The notes beneath the pieces were generated by a model. It searched no databases, was not told the DNA's origin, and was given only the letters and a program-made list of their open reading frames with translations. Source: Deinococcus planocerae (lineage in GTDB: Bacteria; Deinococcota; Deinococci; Deinococcales; Deinococcaceae). From it: 48,796 bases of DNA. Positions 25,521 through 42,278 of the stretch are shown piece by piece. A program made the position numbers and the translations under genes. The first letter of the stretch is position 1. Every line of letters starts with the position of its first letter. Where the stretch lies: NCBI RefSeq assembly GCF_002869765.1, contig NZ_PNOR01000031.1, positions 1 to 48,796 on the forward strand, given 5' to 3'.

Positions 25521-26879
25521 TCACATCCAGTCTTTGAAGACGTTGCGCAGCCGGTCCATCAGGCCCGCGCCCTCCTTGGGCTTGGCCTTCTCGGCCTTCT
25601 CCTTCTTGGGCGGCGCCGGGGTGATCACCGTCGTGGAGACCACCTCGCCCCCGCCCTTCGCGGCGCTCGGCGGGGTGGGAGGCGTGGGCGCCGCCTGCTT
25701 GGGCTCCTCCTGGAAGACGGAGGTCGGCACCTTGCCGTCCTGCCCGATCCCGTACAGCACCAACCCGACCCCCGCCGAGTGCGCCGGGCCGCTCACGATG
25801 TCGGTCAGTCCGCCGATGCCGCGCGGGCGTCCGAGCCGCACGGGCAGCCGGAAGCGGTCGCGGGCGAGTTCGGTCGTGCCCCGCAGCAGGCTCGCCCCGC
25901 CCGTGAGCACCACCCCCTGCGCCACGAGTTCCACCGGTCCGAGCGCTTGGTCGATCTCGTCGCGGACCATGCCGAAAATCTCGGCGAGGCGCGGCTTGAT
26001 GATCCTCGACAGCTCAAAGGCGCTGATCGCGTGGGTGCCCCCCGTGGAGGTGGTGATCTCCAGCGTCAGGTCGGGGTCGGCGAGTTCGGGGATGGCGGCC
26101 CCGTACTTGCGCTTGACGTTCTCGGCCTCCTCGGTGGGCAGCTTGAGGATCTGCGCGAGGTCGGCGGTCACGTGCTCGCCCCCGATGGGGATACACGACG
26201 AGTGGGCGAGGTTGCCCCGCTTGAAGACGCTCACGTCGGTCGTGCCGCCGCCGAGGTCGATCACGATGACCGTGTTCGCCTGCTCGGCGGCCTCCAGGGT
26301 GGCGAGGCCCGAGGCGAGGGCCTGAAGGACGAAGCCCTCGACCCGGACCCCCGCCTCCTGCACGCAGCGCCGCAGGTTCAGGAGCGGCCCGGCGGTCCCG
26401 GCGACGATGTGCACGTCCACCTCCAGCCGCACGCCGTGCATCCCGACCGGGCTCTTGATGCCCTCCTGGCCGTCCACGACGTACTCCTGCGGCAGGGTGT
26501 GCAGGATTTCGAGGTTGGGGTCGAGCGGCACCGCGCGGGCGTTCTCGATGGCGCGGTCCACGTCGGCCTGGGTGATCTCCTGGTTGCGGCGGATGGCGGC
26601 GAGGCCGTGGCTGGTGATCGCCTTGGCGTGGTTCCCGGCGACGGAGACGAAGACGCTCCCCACCCGCACGCCGCTGACCCGCTCGGCGATCTGCACCGAC
26701 TGGCGGATGGCGTGGGTGGCCCGCTCGAGGTTGACGACCGCGCCGCGCTTCATGCCCTCGCTCGCGACCGTCCCCTCGCCGATGATGTCCACGGTCCCGT
26801 TCGGGGCGACCTCGCCGATGACTGTGGTGATTTTGGTGGTGCCGATGTCCAGCCCCACGATGATCGGGTTGTCCTTCAT
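25521..26879 (-). CDS. ftsA: Cell division protein FtsA
   Basis: A 452-aa actin-like ATPase that tethers FtsZ filaments to the membrane. Nucleotide-binding blocks are VGLDIGTTKITTVIGE (8-23), VIDLGGGTTDVSVF and VVLTGGASLL. The C-terminal amphipathic helix GLMDRLRNVFKDWM is the membrane-targeting sequence. It is preceded by a Pro/Lys-rich linker (about 395-437) that is longer than in E. coli FtsA. ATG 26879 overlaps the ftsQ stop (ATGA). The gap to ftsZ is about 150 bp. Confidence 0.97.
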   Translation of the reverse strand: MKDNPIIVGLDIGTTKITTVIGEVAPNGTVDIIGEGTVASEGMKRGAVVNLERATHAIRQSVQIAERVSGVRVGSVFVSVAGNHAKAITSHGLAAIRRNQEITQADVDRAIENARAVPLDPNLEILHTLPQEYVVDGQEGIKSPVGMHGVRLEVDVHIVAGTAGPLLNLRRCVQEAGVRVEGFVLQALASGLATLEAAEQANTVIVIDLGGGTTDVSVFKRGNLAHSSCIPIGGEHVTADLAQILKLPTEEAENVKRKYGAAIPELADPDLTLEITTSTGGTHAISAFELSRIIKPRLAEIFGMVRDEIDQALGPVELVAQGVVLTGGASLLRGTTELARDRFRLPVRLGRPRGIGGLTDIVSGPAHSAGVGLVLYGIGQDGKVPTSVFQEEPKQAAPTPPTPPSAAKGGGEVVSTTVITPAPPKKEKAEKAKPKEGAGLMDRLRNVFKDWM

Positions 26880-27610
26880 TTCTGGACGCTCACCCCCCAG
26901 GGATAGATGTGGATTCGCTTGCCGGGAAACTGGGTCAGGGCCCCGGCGTAGTTGAGCAGAGTGTCGAGGTCGCCGCTCCACACCGTTCCGCCCGCGGTTT
27001 TGGCCGTGACGCCGGACGGCGTGTATGCAACCGACTGAACATTGTAACGCCCAAGTGACCGGGCGACGAACAGGGCGTCCTCCAGCCGGTCGGGCCCCCA
27101 CCCCCCCAGCAGGGGAAGCCGCGCGACGTTCCCGGCCCCGGGCAGCACCGTCCCGTCCTCGGCCACCGCCAAGACCTCCCCGTCCGGCCTGCGCCAGCGG
27201 GCGAAGGGCACGCGCTCGGTGACCGAAATCGCCACGGTGTCCGGGAAGCGCCGGGTGACCTGCGCCGATTGCACCCAGGGACTCTCCTCCAGGCCCCGCG
27301 CCCGCCACGCCCCGTAGTACGCCCAGGAGAAGCCGGGCGTCAGACCCGCGAGGTCCCGCACCCGGGCCTCGCTCAGCCGCGCGTGGCCGCTGACCGTCAC
27401 CGTGCGGACGGGGAGGCCGAACCACAGCCCGACGAGGGCGCCCACCACCAGCACGAGGGCGAGGCTGGCCCACAGCCGTCGGCGGCGCCGGGCCCGCTCG
27501 CGCGTCCCGAAGGCGGAGGCGGCCTCTGCGGCGGCGGGCGGAGCGGCGGGTTCCGGCGCGGGGCCTGGGGACACCCGGCGGTTGAGGGGGCGGGGTTCGG
27601 AGTCGATCAC
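26876..27610 (-). CDS. ftsQ: Cell division protein FtsQ/DivIB
   Basis: A 244-aa bitopic division protein. A basic cytoplasmic region (ERARRRRRL, about 38-46) precedes one membrane helix (about 47-65). A POTRA domain follows (VRTVTVSGHARLSEARVRDL, about 68-87), then the beta domain with PWVQSAQVTRRFPDTVAISV and ERVPFARWR. It recruits later division proteins in the periplasm. GTG 27610 is preceded by AGGATAGGA. It overlaps ftsA by 4 bp and lies 49 bp after murB. Confidence 0.92.
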   Translation of the reverse strand: MIDSEPRPLNRRVSPGPAPEPAAPPAAAEAASAFGTRERARRRRRLWASLALVLVVGALVGLWFGLPVRTVTVSGHARLSEARVRDLAGLTPGFSWAYYGAWRARGLEESPWVQSAQVTRRFPDTVAISVTERVPFARWRRPDGEVLAVAEDGTVLPGAGNVARLPLLGGWGPDRLEDALFVARSLGRYNVQSVAYTPSGVTAKTAGGTVWSGDLDTLLNYAGALTQFPGKRIHIYPWGVSVQK

Positions 27611-27659
27611 GGTCCTATCCTGCCACCGCCCGGGTCCCGTGGTGCCCGGGTGGCCGGGT

Positions 27660-29953
<2,294 letters not shown>

Positions 29954-30008
29954 GGTGAAGGTCCGGGGCGCGTGCATCACGGAAAAGCAAAACCACTCAA
30001 CCAGCTTT

Positions 30009-31097
<1,089 letters not shown>

Positions 31098-31104
31098 CCG
31101 GGGG

Positions 31105-31110
31105 AGTGTA
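31105..31110 (-). promoter_or_regulatory. -10 element, leaderless promoter of murG
   Basis: TACACT on the minus strand, 7 nt before ATG 31097. Confidence 0.6.
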
Positions 31111-31302
31111 GAGCCTCGGGGAGTGGAGGGTGGGAGGTGGTCGATGGGGTGCCGAGGCCCTGCCCGGATCACCGGGCGAACATGGCGGGGCGGTTCGGTG
31201 CAGTCGGTCATCAACGCCTCGGCCACGATCAACTCCCCCGAGTGCTTGGGACCGACCTGCCTCCCGTGCCCGGCCTCCCGCTCCAGAACCGCCTGAGCCG
31301 CA

Positions 31303-31332
31303 GAAAAAGCCGTCAGCAGGATGCTGACGGCT
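31303..31332 (-). terminator. Intrinsic terminator of the AIM24 gene
   Basis: On the minus strand an 11-bp perfect stem (AGCCGTCAGCA / TGCTGACGGCT, triloop) is followed by TTTTTCTG, 21 bp after the AIM24 stop. The remaining 190 bp up to murG show nothing else I can name. Confidence 0.85.
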
Positions 31333-31353
31333 GATCGCTAAGGGCTGACCGCC

Positions 31354-32112
<759 letters not shown>

Positions 32113-32118
32113 GCCCTC

Positions 32119-32124
32119 AAGGTA
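32119..32124 (-). promoter_or_regulatory. -10 element, leaderless promoter of the AIM24 gene
   Basis: TACCTT on the minus strand, 6 nt before ATG 32112. Confidence 0.5.
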
Positions 32125-32157
32125 CGGCAGGAACGCGGGCCGGGTTCCCGTCGGCCC

Positions 32158-33324
<1,167 letters not shown>

Positions 33325-33330
33325 GGGGTG

Positions 33331-33336
33331 AGGGTA
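33331..33336 (-). promoter_or_regulatory. -10 element, leaderless promoter of the aminotransferase gene
   Basis: TACCCT on the minus strand, 6 nt before ATG 33324. Confidence 0.5.
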
Positions 33337-33440
33337 CAGGGGGCGCGGCGCACCGGGGAGCGTGTGGGCTAGCCGTACTGCGGACAGCGTGAAGAGGTCT
33401 TCGAGCCCTGCGGCTCCCAAACCTCCATCTCGGTCCTTGC

Positions 33441-33446
33441 TATCCT
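33441..33446 (+). promoter_or_regulatory. -10 element of the broken AbrB/PIN module
   Basis: TATCCT, followed by a short leader with the Shine-Dalgarno AAGGAGA (33454-33460), 6 nt before the GTG at 33467. The signals look intact although both genes are broken. Confidence 0.5.
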
Positions 33447-33466
33447 CGGCTGTAAGGAGAGCCCAC

Positions 33467-33718
33467 GTGGCAAGGACGACGCTAACCAGTAAGGGGCAGA
33501 TCACTGTTCCGCGGTAGGTTCGGACGGCCCTGGGGTTGGAACAGGGGGATCAGCTCGTCATCGAGGCGACGGAGGACGGCTTTCACGCCCGCGTCATCCG
33601 CAGACCGCGTGCTGTGTCCCTCCAGGGCATTCTGCGCAGCGCCGTTCCGTATGAAGGTGAAGAAGCGGAACGCTCTGCCGTCGCCGAAGCACTTGTCCGG
33701 AAGCACCGCCCCCGCTGA
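33467..33718 (+). pseudogene. AbrB/MazE-type antitoxin with in-frame amber codon
   Basis: Starting at GTG 33467 the frame reads MARTTLTSKGQITVPR, then TAG at 33515-33517, then VRTALGLEQGDQLVIEATED and on to TGA at 33718. Without the stop it would be a normal 83-aa SpoVT/AbrB antitoxin: the swapped-hairpin DNA-binding motif straddles the stop, where the family usually has Lys, Glu or Gln. The stop removes the whole DNA-binding and toxin-binding part. Re-initiation at TTG 33536 would lack the N-terminal strand. The TGA overlaps the PIN ATG (TGATG). Confidence 0.8.
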
Positions 33719-34141
33719 TGCCCACCTCGAGTGCCCCGGTGCCTGCCGCCCTGCTCGACGCCAACATCCTGCTGCGGTATCTGACGGGGCAACCCAAGCC
33801 CCTTGCCGACCGGGCCCGAATGTTGTTTGAGCGGGCCGAGCGCGGAGAAGTGCGCCTGGTCCTGACCCCGTTGATCGTCGCGGAGTGCGTGTGGGTGCTG
33901 AAGTCTTTCTACAAGCCTCCCCTCCCGGCCCTCGCCAGCGCCTTGCAACAGGTCATGGCGTTGGGTGGAGTGACGACGGAGCGAAGAGGGCGCAGTCAGC
34001 GCTGCCCTGACCAGCATGGCGCTCCACAACGTCGATTTCGCCGACGCCTATCTGGCCGAACTCGCGCGGCGTGAGGGCCTGAGCGTGGCGACCTTCGACC
34101 TTGATTTCAGTCGCCTGGGCGTGCCGCTCCTGACGACCTGA
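33718..34141 (+). pseudogene. PIN-domain toxin with frameshift
   Basis: The first frame encodes the front half of a VapC-like PIN ribonuclease: ALLDANILLRYLTG with the first acidic residue and LIVAECVWVLKSFY with the second. After GGVTTE (codon ending 33981) the frame turns to nonsense. One base later the other frame continues correctly: EEGAVSAALTSMALHNVDFA, then DAYLAELA and ATFDLDFSRLGVPLLTT, with the last two acidic residues, ending at TGA 34141. One extra base near 33982 explains this. Neither half alone can form the four-acid active site. Its antitoxin is also broken. Confidence 0.8.
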
Positions 34142-34230
34142 GGGGAGCCGCAGGACAGGGCAGCACGCGGCGACAAATAGAGTGAGGGGGCAAGCCGTCT
34201 GGCCGCCCCCCTCTTCCATTTCTGTGCCCC

Positions 34231-35903
<1,673 letters not shown>

Positions 35904-35910
35904 GTCCCGG

Positions 35911-35916
35911 AGTGTA
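35911..35916 (-). promoter_or_regulatory. -10 element, leaderless promoter of the two-component operon
   Basis: TACACT on the minus strand, 7 nt before GTG 35903. Confidence 0.55.
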
Positions 35917-35969
35917 GGGAGTGAACTCTGACAGAACCCTCACGGACGGGGTGGTCAGGTGCCCGCCTG

Positions 35970-36009
35970 TCAACCCCCTCCACCCTCTGCCCCTGACGGG
36001 GGTAAAGGG
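35970..36009. repeat. Shortened relative of the 4866-4931 repeat
   Basis: The element runs from TCAACCCCCTCC through CCCCTGACGGGGG to GTAAAGGG. It shares its two ends and the C-run/G-run hairpin with the element at 4866-4931 but lacks the middle hairpin. Confidence 0.35.
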
Positions 36010-36021
36010 CCCAGGCAAACA

Positions 36022-36060
36022 AGCAAGGACGCGGCTCGGGGGGTGGGCCGCGTCCTTGCT
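36022..36060 (-). terminator. Strong intrinsic terminator of the MBL hydrolase gene
   Basis: A perfect 14-bp stem (AGCAAGGACGCGGC with GCCGCGTCCTTGCT) and an 11-nt loop, followed on the minus strand by TGTTTGCC, 12 bp after the stop. Confidence 0.85.
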
Positions 36061-36071
36061 GGCTTACCGTG

Positions 36072-37028
36072 TCAGCGGCCCAGACGCCGCAGCAGCAGCA
36101 CCAGCCCCACCCCCGCCAGGGCGTACGCCAGCAGCCTTCCGCGCGAGTCCGGGGCCGACGACGTGCCGCTCGGGCGGGTGATCGGCACCGGGTGGTCGAG
36201 GTACCAGCCGCGCACGGGGCGCACCGCCTCGTCGAAGTTGCGGGCGAGGCGGTGGAGTTCGATGGCCATCTCCGGCCCGGACATGGGGTGCCCGTGCCCG
36301 GTCGCGGCGAGGTCGGGGTCGAGGTTCGCGAGAAGTCGCACCGAGTCGCGCGCCGCGTCCCAGTTGGGCGTGTAGTACGCGGGTGGGCCGTGGACGAGGG
36401 TGGGCCTCGACGCCAGCGCCCCCGTCACCGTCTCCTGCTTGGTCGTCACGAAGGCGTCGCCCACGATCAGCGCGCGGTCCTCGTCCCGCCACAGCGACAC
36501 GTGCCCGGTCGTGTGCCCCGGCGTGTGCAGCCAGCGCCAGCCGGGGAGATTCGGCACCGAGCCGTTTTCCGGCAGCGCCTGAACGTGGGGCCGGAAGTCG
36601 AAGGGACCGGGCACGAAGGCGGGCGAGAGCGCACTCATCACCCCGCCCACCGTGGGGTCGGGAAAGGGGTAGGGGTGCTCGCCCGTGACATAGGGCAGCT
36701 CCAGCGGGTGGGCGTACACCGGCACCGGCCATTCGCGCAGCAGCTCGTGCAGCGCCCCGATGTGGTCGAGGTGCCCGTGGGTCAGGATGATCGCCTCCGG
36801 CGCCCGCCCCCCGTGGTGCCGCTGCGCCGCAGCCTTGATCAGCCCGGCAGTGCCCACCATGCCCGCGTCCACAAGCACCCACGGCTCGCCCGGCTGGCCC
36901 AGCAGGTAGACGTTGACCATCGGCAGCCGCACCCGCACCACGTTCGGGCGCAGGGCCTGCGTGCCGCCGAAGGTCGAGACGGCGGGAGCGGGGGGGTGGG
37001 TGGCGTCGAGGGCGGGAGACTGAGTCAT
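36072..37028 (-). CDS. MBL-fold metallo-hydrolase with C-terminal membrane tail
   Basis: A 318-aa metallo-beta-lactamase-fold protein. The metal motif is ILTHGHLDHIG (about 80-90), with further ligands in LHTPGHTTGHVSLW (His), the metal-bridging Asp in IVGDAFVTT and a final His in ATGHGHPMSGPEM. The domain is of the glyoxalase II/hydrolase type; the substrate is unknown. After residue 285 a Ser-rich linker leads to one hydrophobic helix, LLAYALAGVGLVLLLRRLGR, a likely tail anchor, unusual for this family. AAAGGA precedes ATG 37028. A strong terminator follows. Confidence 0.9.
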   Translation of the reverse strand: MTQSPALDATHPPAPAVSTFGGTQALRPNVVRVRLPMVNVYLLGQPGEPWVLVDAGMVGTAGLIKAAAQRHHGGRAPEAIILTHGHLDHIGALHELLREWPVPVYAHPLELPYVTGEHPYPFPDPTVGGVMSALSPAFVPGPFDFRPHVQALPENGSVPNLPGWRWLHTPGHTTGHVSLWRDEDRALIVGDAFVTTKQETVTGALASRPTLVHGPPAYYTPNWDAARDSVRLLANLDPDLAATGHGHPMSGPEMAIELHRLARNFDEAVRPVRGWYLDHPVPITRPSGTSSAPDSRGRLLAYALAGVGLVLLLRRLGR

Positions 37029-37249
37029 GGGGGCGCGTCCTTTCGGCGAGAGGAGGGAAGGAGGACTTGCCCACACGCTAGGGACTCCGGCGTGTCGGTA
37101 GGCGGCAGCGGGACTTAGGGAGACTTAACGCCCATGTGGCAGAGGACCGGAGTCTGCCGCGTCTCTCCCGACATTCCCCGGCGGGGTGCCGACCGGATCC
37201 CACGGGGGCGGCTGTCGAAAACCTCGCGGCGCGCTCCGGAAGATGAAGC

Positions 37250-37255
37250 TAGCCT
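37250..37255 (+). promoter_or_regulatory. Possible -10 element of the M23 lipoprotein gene
   Basis: TAGCCT, adjoining the palindrome CCTTAAGG (37253-37260), about 50 nt before ATG 37306; AAGGAG precedes the start. The -35 is not clear. The rest of the 277-bp gap holds the GACTTA direct repeat at 37112-37127, 84-99 bp upstream of the MBL start. Confidence 0.3.
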
Positions 37256-37305
37256 TAAGGTGTCCGGGAACAATCCACGTCACCTCACCCGCAAGGAGCC
37301 TCCCC

Positions 37306-38544
37306 ATGCGCCGTGCATTCATCCTGCCTGCCGTCTTCTGCCTCACCGCCGCGCTCGCCGCCTGCGGGTCGGCGCCGACCGCCCACCCCACCGTCAGTCC
37401 AGACGCCACGGCCCGGACGCCCGCTCAGGGGACCGTCACGCCGTATTACATCTTCGCGGAAACTTCCCAGGCGCGCCTCGTTTCGGGCAGCGCGGTGGTG
37501 GAGCAGGGCGGAGCACGGGTGCCCGATGGCCGCCTCTACCTGCAAGACCGGGCGACAGGAAGCCTCCGCCTGCTCACGACGCCCGCGCGGTTCGGCGAAG
37601 GGTTCTACGCGGACGGCGGCGCGTTGTCGCCCGACGGTCGCACCGCCTACACGGTCGTCAACGCGGGTGGAGACTGGGCGCTGTACGCCATCGACACGGG
37701 GAGCGGGGCAGCGGCGCCCGTCCTGAGCCGTCAAACGGCTCTCGAACATGGGCTGACCGAGGCCGAGGGCAAGACGCTGGTGGTCTCGCCCGACGGTCGC
37801 CAGCTCGCCTTTCGCGGCTACACCATCCGCTACGACGAACAGGCGGGGACCACCACCCACACCAACGCGCTCTACCTCGTGGACCTTCCGGGGGGCGTGG
37901 GGGCGCAGGGCGCGGGCACCTCTCTCGTCCGGGTCGCCATCCGGGGCACGGGCGGCCTTCCCGCGCCGGGCTTCGACGCGCAGGGGCGCCTCGTGGAGAC
38001 GCCCGAACGCCCCACCCGCCTGTCCGAAGCCGCCCGGGGGCAACTCCAGGCGCAGGACCTCGGCGTCGTGGGGCGTCTTCCGGTCGCCGGGACCGTGGCA
38101 CTCAGCCAGTCGTTCCACGGCTCGGGGTACGCGGGCGGGAGTTCCTGGGGCCTGGGTCTGGACCTCGCCCCCCGCCCGCTGGGCACGACGATGGCGGCGC
38201 GCTCCATCGCCAGCGGGGTGGTGAAAAACGTCTACTCCAGTGGCTGCGGCGTGTACGTGGTCGTCGATCACACCACGACGACCGCCGACACGTACTACTG
38301 CCACCTCGTCACCGGCAGCCCGGCGGGCTACGGCATGGCCGCCGGGAAGGCGCTGTACGAGGGCCAGCCCCTCGGGACGGTCGGCAACACGGGCGTCTCG
38401 ACCGGCGTTCACCTGCACCTGGCGCTCATCCAGGGGGACGTGTTCGGGCTGCGCGGGCGCGACCCCACCCGGACCGGGTGCACCATCGCGGGCGGCAACT
38501 GGACGGTAGGCCGCGAGTACCAGTACCTCGCCGATCCCTGCTGA
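37306..38544 (+). CDS. Lipoprotein with degenerate M23 (LytM) domain
   Basis: A 412-aa lipoprotein (lipobox LAAC, Cys21). Residues 45-250 look like a beta-propeller or WD-type region (ALSPDGRTAYTVVNAGGDWA, VVSPDGRQLAFRG). The C-terminal M23 domain (about 262-400) keeps Asp286 in WGLGLDLAP, YYCHL and the HxH pair His369/His371 in TGVHLHLAL. The first zinc ligand of HxGxD, expected at residue 282, is Gly, so endopeptidase activity is doubtful. Degenerate LytM proteins often activate amidases instead. AAGGAG lies 8 nt before the ATG. Confidence 0.85.
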   Translation: MRRAFILPAVFCLTAALAACGSAPTAHPTVSPDATARTPAQGTVTPYYIFAETSQARLVSGSAVVEQGGARVPDGRLYLQDRATGSLRLLTTPARFGEGFYADGGALSPDGRTAYTVVNAGGDWALYAIDTGSGAAAPVLSRQTALEHGLTEAEGKTLVVSPDGRQLAFRGYTIRYDEQAGTTTHTNALYLVDLPGGVGAQGAGTSLVRVAIRGTGGLPAPGFDAQGRLVETPERPTRLSEAARGQLQAQDLGVVGRLPVAGTVALSQSFHGSGYAGGSSWGLGLDLAPRPLGTTMAARSIASGVVKNVYSSGCGVYVVVDHTTTTADTYYCHLVTGSPAGYGMAAGKALYEGQPLGTVGNTGVSTGVHLHLALIQGDVFGLRGRDPTRTGCTIAGGNWTVGREYQYLADPC

Positions 38545-38640
38545 GAGGCACACCGGGAGGCAGGCCGTCCGCTTCCCGTGACGGCGGGCACGCGATCAGT
38601 CGGTCGTCACTCCTCACGTCTATGGTGGAGTCGAAGCCCC

Positions 38641-39441
38641 ATGTCCATGAAGTCCATCTTTGTCGCTGCCCTTCTCGGCCTCACCGCCGGTCAAACCCTC
38701 GCCTTCACCTCTGCCTGGCGGGAACCCGCCCGTTTCGGGCCGGTGGACAGCCGCGTTCCCGACCTCCACGAGCAGCGCGTGTTCGCACAGGCGTACTGCA
38801 CGGCCCGGTCACAGGCCACCTGCACGCCTCGCACGGTCGGTTCCCTGGTGTTCTACGACGGGCTGGTCTCCACCGGGATCGTGTACGGCAGCTTCACGGC
38901 GGCGAACGCCCGCGAGGCCCTCGTCACCCAGTGCGCCGCCGAGAGTGACCGTTGCGAGAGCGTGACCCTCTTTCGCCGCCTCGGCGACCGCTGGAACGTG
39001 GTTCACCGATCCTCCGGCATCACGCCGCGCGACTGCCTGAAGTTCCGCGGCCCGGGCGGACGGGACGTGCTCGCCTGCCGGGGCAACACGGTCTTCCTGC
39101 CCGGCCCCGGCCTGAGCCTCGATCTCGTCGCGGTGGGCGGGAAGCAGACATACACCAAGCCTCTCCTGCCGACGCGGAACCTCAGTTGCCAGGGGGCCCA
39201 GAATCCAGTGGACTTCGCGCGGCTGGGGGACTGGGCGCGGCGGGACGTGGACGGCGACGGACGCGCGGACCTCACCGTGGGGCTCCGGCAGTTTCAATTG
39301 ACGTTCGCCGACGAGGAGGCGTGCCGGGCCTTCGACGCCCAGAGCGTGCAGGAGAAAACCACGTCGCTCACCTGGTTCACGCGGGGCGGCACGCTGGTGC
39401 CGGGTGAGGCTGCACGACGGGCGTTCAGCGACTTGAAATAG
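38641..39441 (+). CDS. Secreted protein of unknown function with a calcium-loop-like motif
   Basis: A 266-aa exported protein (signal peptide about 1-22, ending TLAF). It has eight cysteines after the signal peptide, most in pairs (AYCTARSQATC, TQCAAESDRC, RDCLKF...LAC), which suggests disulfides. A single DVDGDGRADLTVG loop (about 202-214) resembles an EF-hand or FG-GAP calcium loop. No family was recognised. GGTGGAG lies upstream; ATG 38647 is an alternative start. It follows the M23 lipoprotein by 96 bp on the same strand, so the two may be co-expressed. Confidence 0.75.
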   Translation: MSMKSIFVAALLGLTAGQTLAFTSAWREPARFGPVDSRVPDLHEQRVFAQAYCTARSQATCTPRTVGSLVFYDGLVSTGIVYGSFTAANAREALVTQCAAESDRCESVTLFRRLGDRWNVVHRSSGITPRDCLKFRGPGGRDVLACRGNTVFLPGPGLSLDLVAVGGKQTYTKPLLPTRNLSCQGAQNPVDFARLGDWARRDVDGDGRADLTVGLRQFQLTFADEEACRAFDAQSVQEKTTSLTWFTRGGTLVPGEAARRAFSDLK

Positions 39442-39555
39442 GCTTCTGCGCCGCATTCCTTCCCGGTTGGAAGAACTTGCAGATGGTGGCGGGCTGATCC
39501 TCCCCGCCGTCCCTCCAAAACGAAGCGGCCCCGGCACACGCCAGGGCCCCCTCCT

Positions 39556-41343
<1,788 letters not shown>

Positions 41344-41350
41344 AAAGAGC

Positions 41351-41356
41351 AGTGTA
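41351..41356 (-). promoter_or_regulatory. -10 element, leaderless promoter of lepA
   Basis: TACACT on the minus strand, 7 nt before GTG 41343. Confidence 0.6.
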
Positions 41357-41403
41357 GCGGGGGGCGAAAGGGGCAAATAGGACGCGCCCCGGCGGGGGAG
41401 TTC

Positions 41404-41409
41404 TACAGT
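41404..41409 (+). promoter_or_regulatory. -10 element, leaderless promoter of the GNAT gene
   Basis: TACAGT, 6 nt before ATG 41416. It is divergent from the lepA promoter about 50 bp away. Confidence 0.5.
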
Positions 41410-41415
41410 TCACCC

Positions 41416-42237
41416 ATGACCCGCCCTCCCCGCTCCCTCGGCTACCAGACCGACCTTGCCCTCCTGCGCCTGGAGGGGGCGCAAGTTGAGGAGGCAGACG
41501 GCTACAGCGTCGTTCGCACGCCCGGAAACCCGACCTTCTGGTGGGGGAACTTCCTGCTGCTGGACGCTCTGCCCCAGCCCGGCAGCCTGGAAACGTGGCT
41601 CACTCGTTTTCGGGAGGCACACCTGCACGCTGATCACGTGACCTTCGGCGTGGACACGACCGACGGAGTGCTGGACGACCGCGCCGCCTCCGAGTTCGTA
41701 GCGGCGGGCTTCACCACGTTTCGCAACACCGTCCTGACCGCCTCGCAGACCGCGCTGCACCGCCCCCTGCCGCCCGGCGTGACCCTCCGCCCCCTCGACT
41801 CGGAGGCCGACTGGGAGGCCGCGCTCGACCTGCGCCTCGCCGTGAACGCCGCCGACTCGCAGGCGCACGAGGAGGTGGGCTACCGGGTCTTCGCCGCCCG
41901 CAAACTCGCCGCCCTGCGCTCTGCCGGAGAAGCCGGGCACGGGGCCTACTTCGGGGCGTTCGAGGATGGCCGGATGCTCGCGGGCCTCGGCGTGTACGAC
42001 GCGGGGCGGGGAGTCGCCCGCTATCAGAACGTCGAGACGCACCCGGAGGCGCGGAGCCGGGGGCTGGCCGGGAATCTCGTCCACCGCGCGGGGGAGTGGG
42101 CGTGGGACCACCTCGGTGCCCGGACCCTCGTGATCGTCGCGGACCCCGAGTATCACGCGCAGCGGCTCTACGAGCGGGTGGGCTTTCGACCGGCGCAGGT
42201 GCAGCTCGGCCTGGAACGTTCACCTGCCCAGCGATAA
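41416..42237 (+). CDS. GNAT family N-acetyltransferase
   Basis: A 273-aa protein whose C-terminal half is a GNAT domain. Motif A (YQNVETHPEARSRGLAGNLV, about 206-225) contains the acetyl-CoA-binding R-x-x-G-x-A. Later YHAQRLYERVGFRP gives the closing Asn/Tyr strand. The N-terminal half (about 1-115) is a degenerate GNAT-like domain (GYSVVRTPGNPTFWWGNFLL), an arrangement seen in tandem GNATs. The substrate is unknown. Its start follows TACAGT by 6 nt. Confidence 0.87.
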   Translation: MTRPPRSLGYQTDLALLRLEGAQVEEADGYSVVRTPGNPTFWWGNFLLLDALPQPGSLETWLTRFREAHLHADHVTFGVDTTDGVLDDRAASEFVAAGFTTFRNTVLTASQTALHRPLPPGVTLRPLDSEADWEAALDLRLAVNAADSQAHEEVGYRVFAARKLAALRSAGEAGHGAYFGAFEDGRMLAGLGVYDAGRGVARYQNVETHPEARSRGLAGNLVHRAGEWAWDHLGARTLVIVADPEYHAQRLYERVGFRPAQVQLGLERSPAQR

Positions 42238-42262
42238 AAGCCCGCCCCCGGGTGGAGGCGGG
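42236..42262 (-). terminator. Terminator of the small membrane protein gene
   Basis: GGCGGG pairs with CCCGCC (42257-42262 and 42241-42246). On the minus strand CTTTTATC follows. It also lies between two convergent genes. Confidence 0.5.
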
Positions 42263-42278
42263 GTGGGGAGGGCCGACC

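Noticed and set aside
31098..31302. Possible short minus-strand coding stretch upstream of murG
   Set aside because: No start signal, no recognisable pattern, and murG has its own clear promoter at 31105-31110.
33482..33706. Minus-strand 74-codon frame over the AbrB gene
   Set aside because: Shadow of the antitoxin frame; no motif, start signal or partner.
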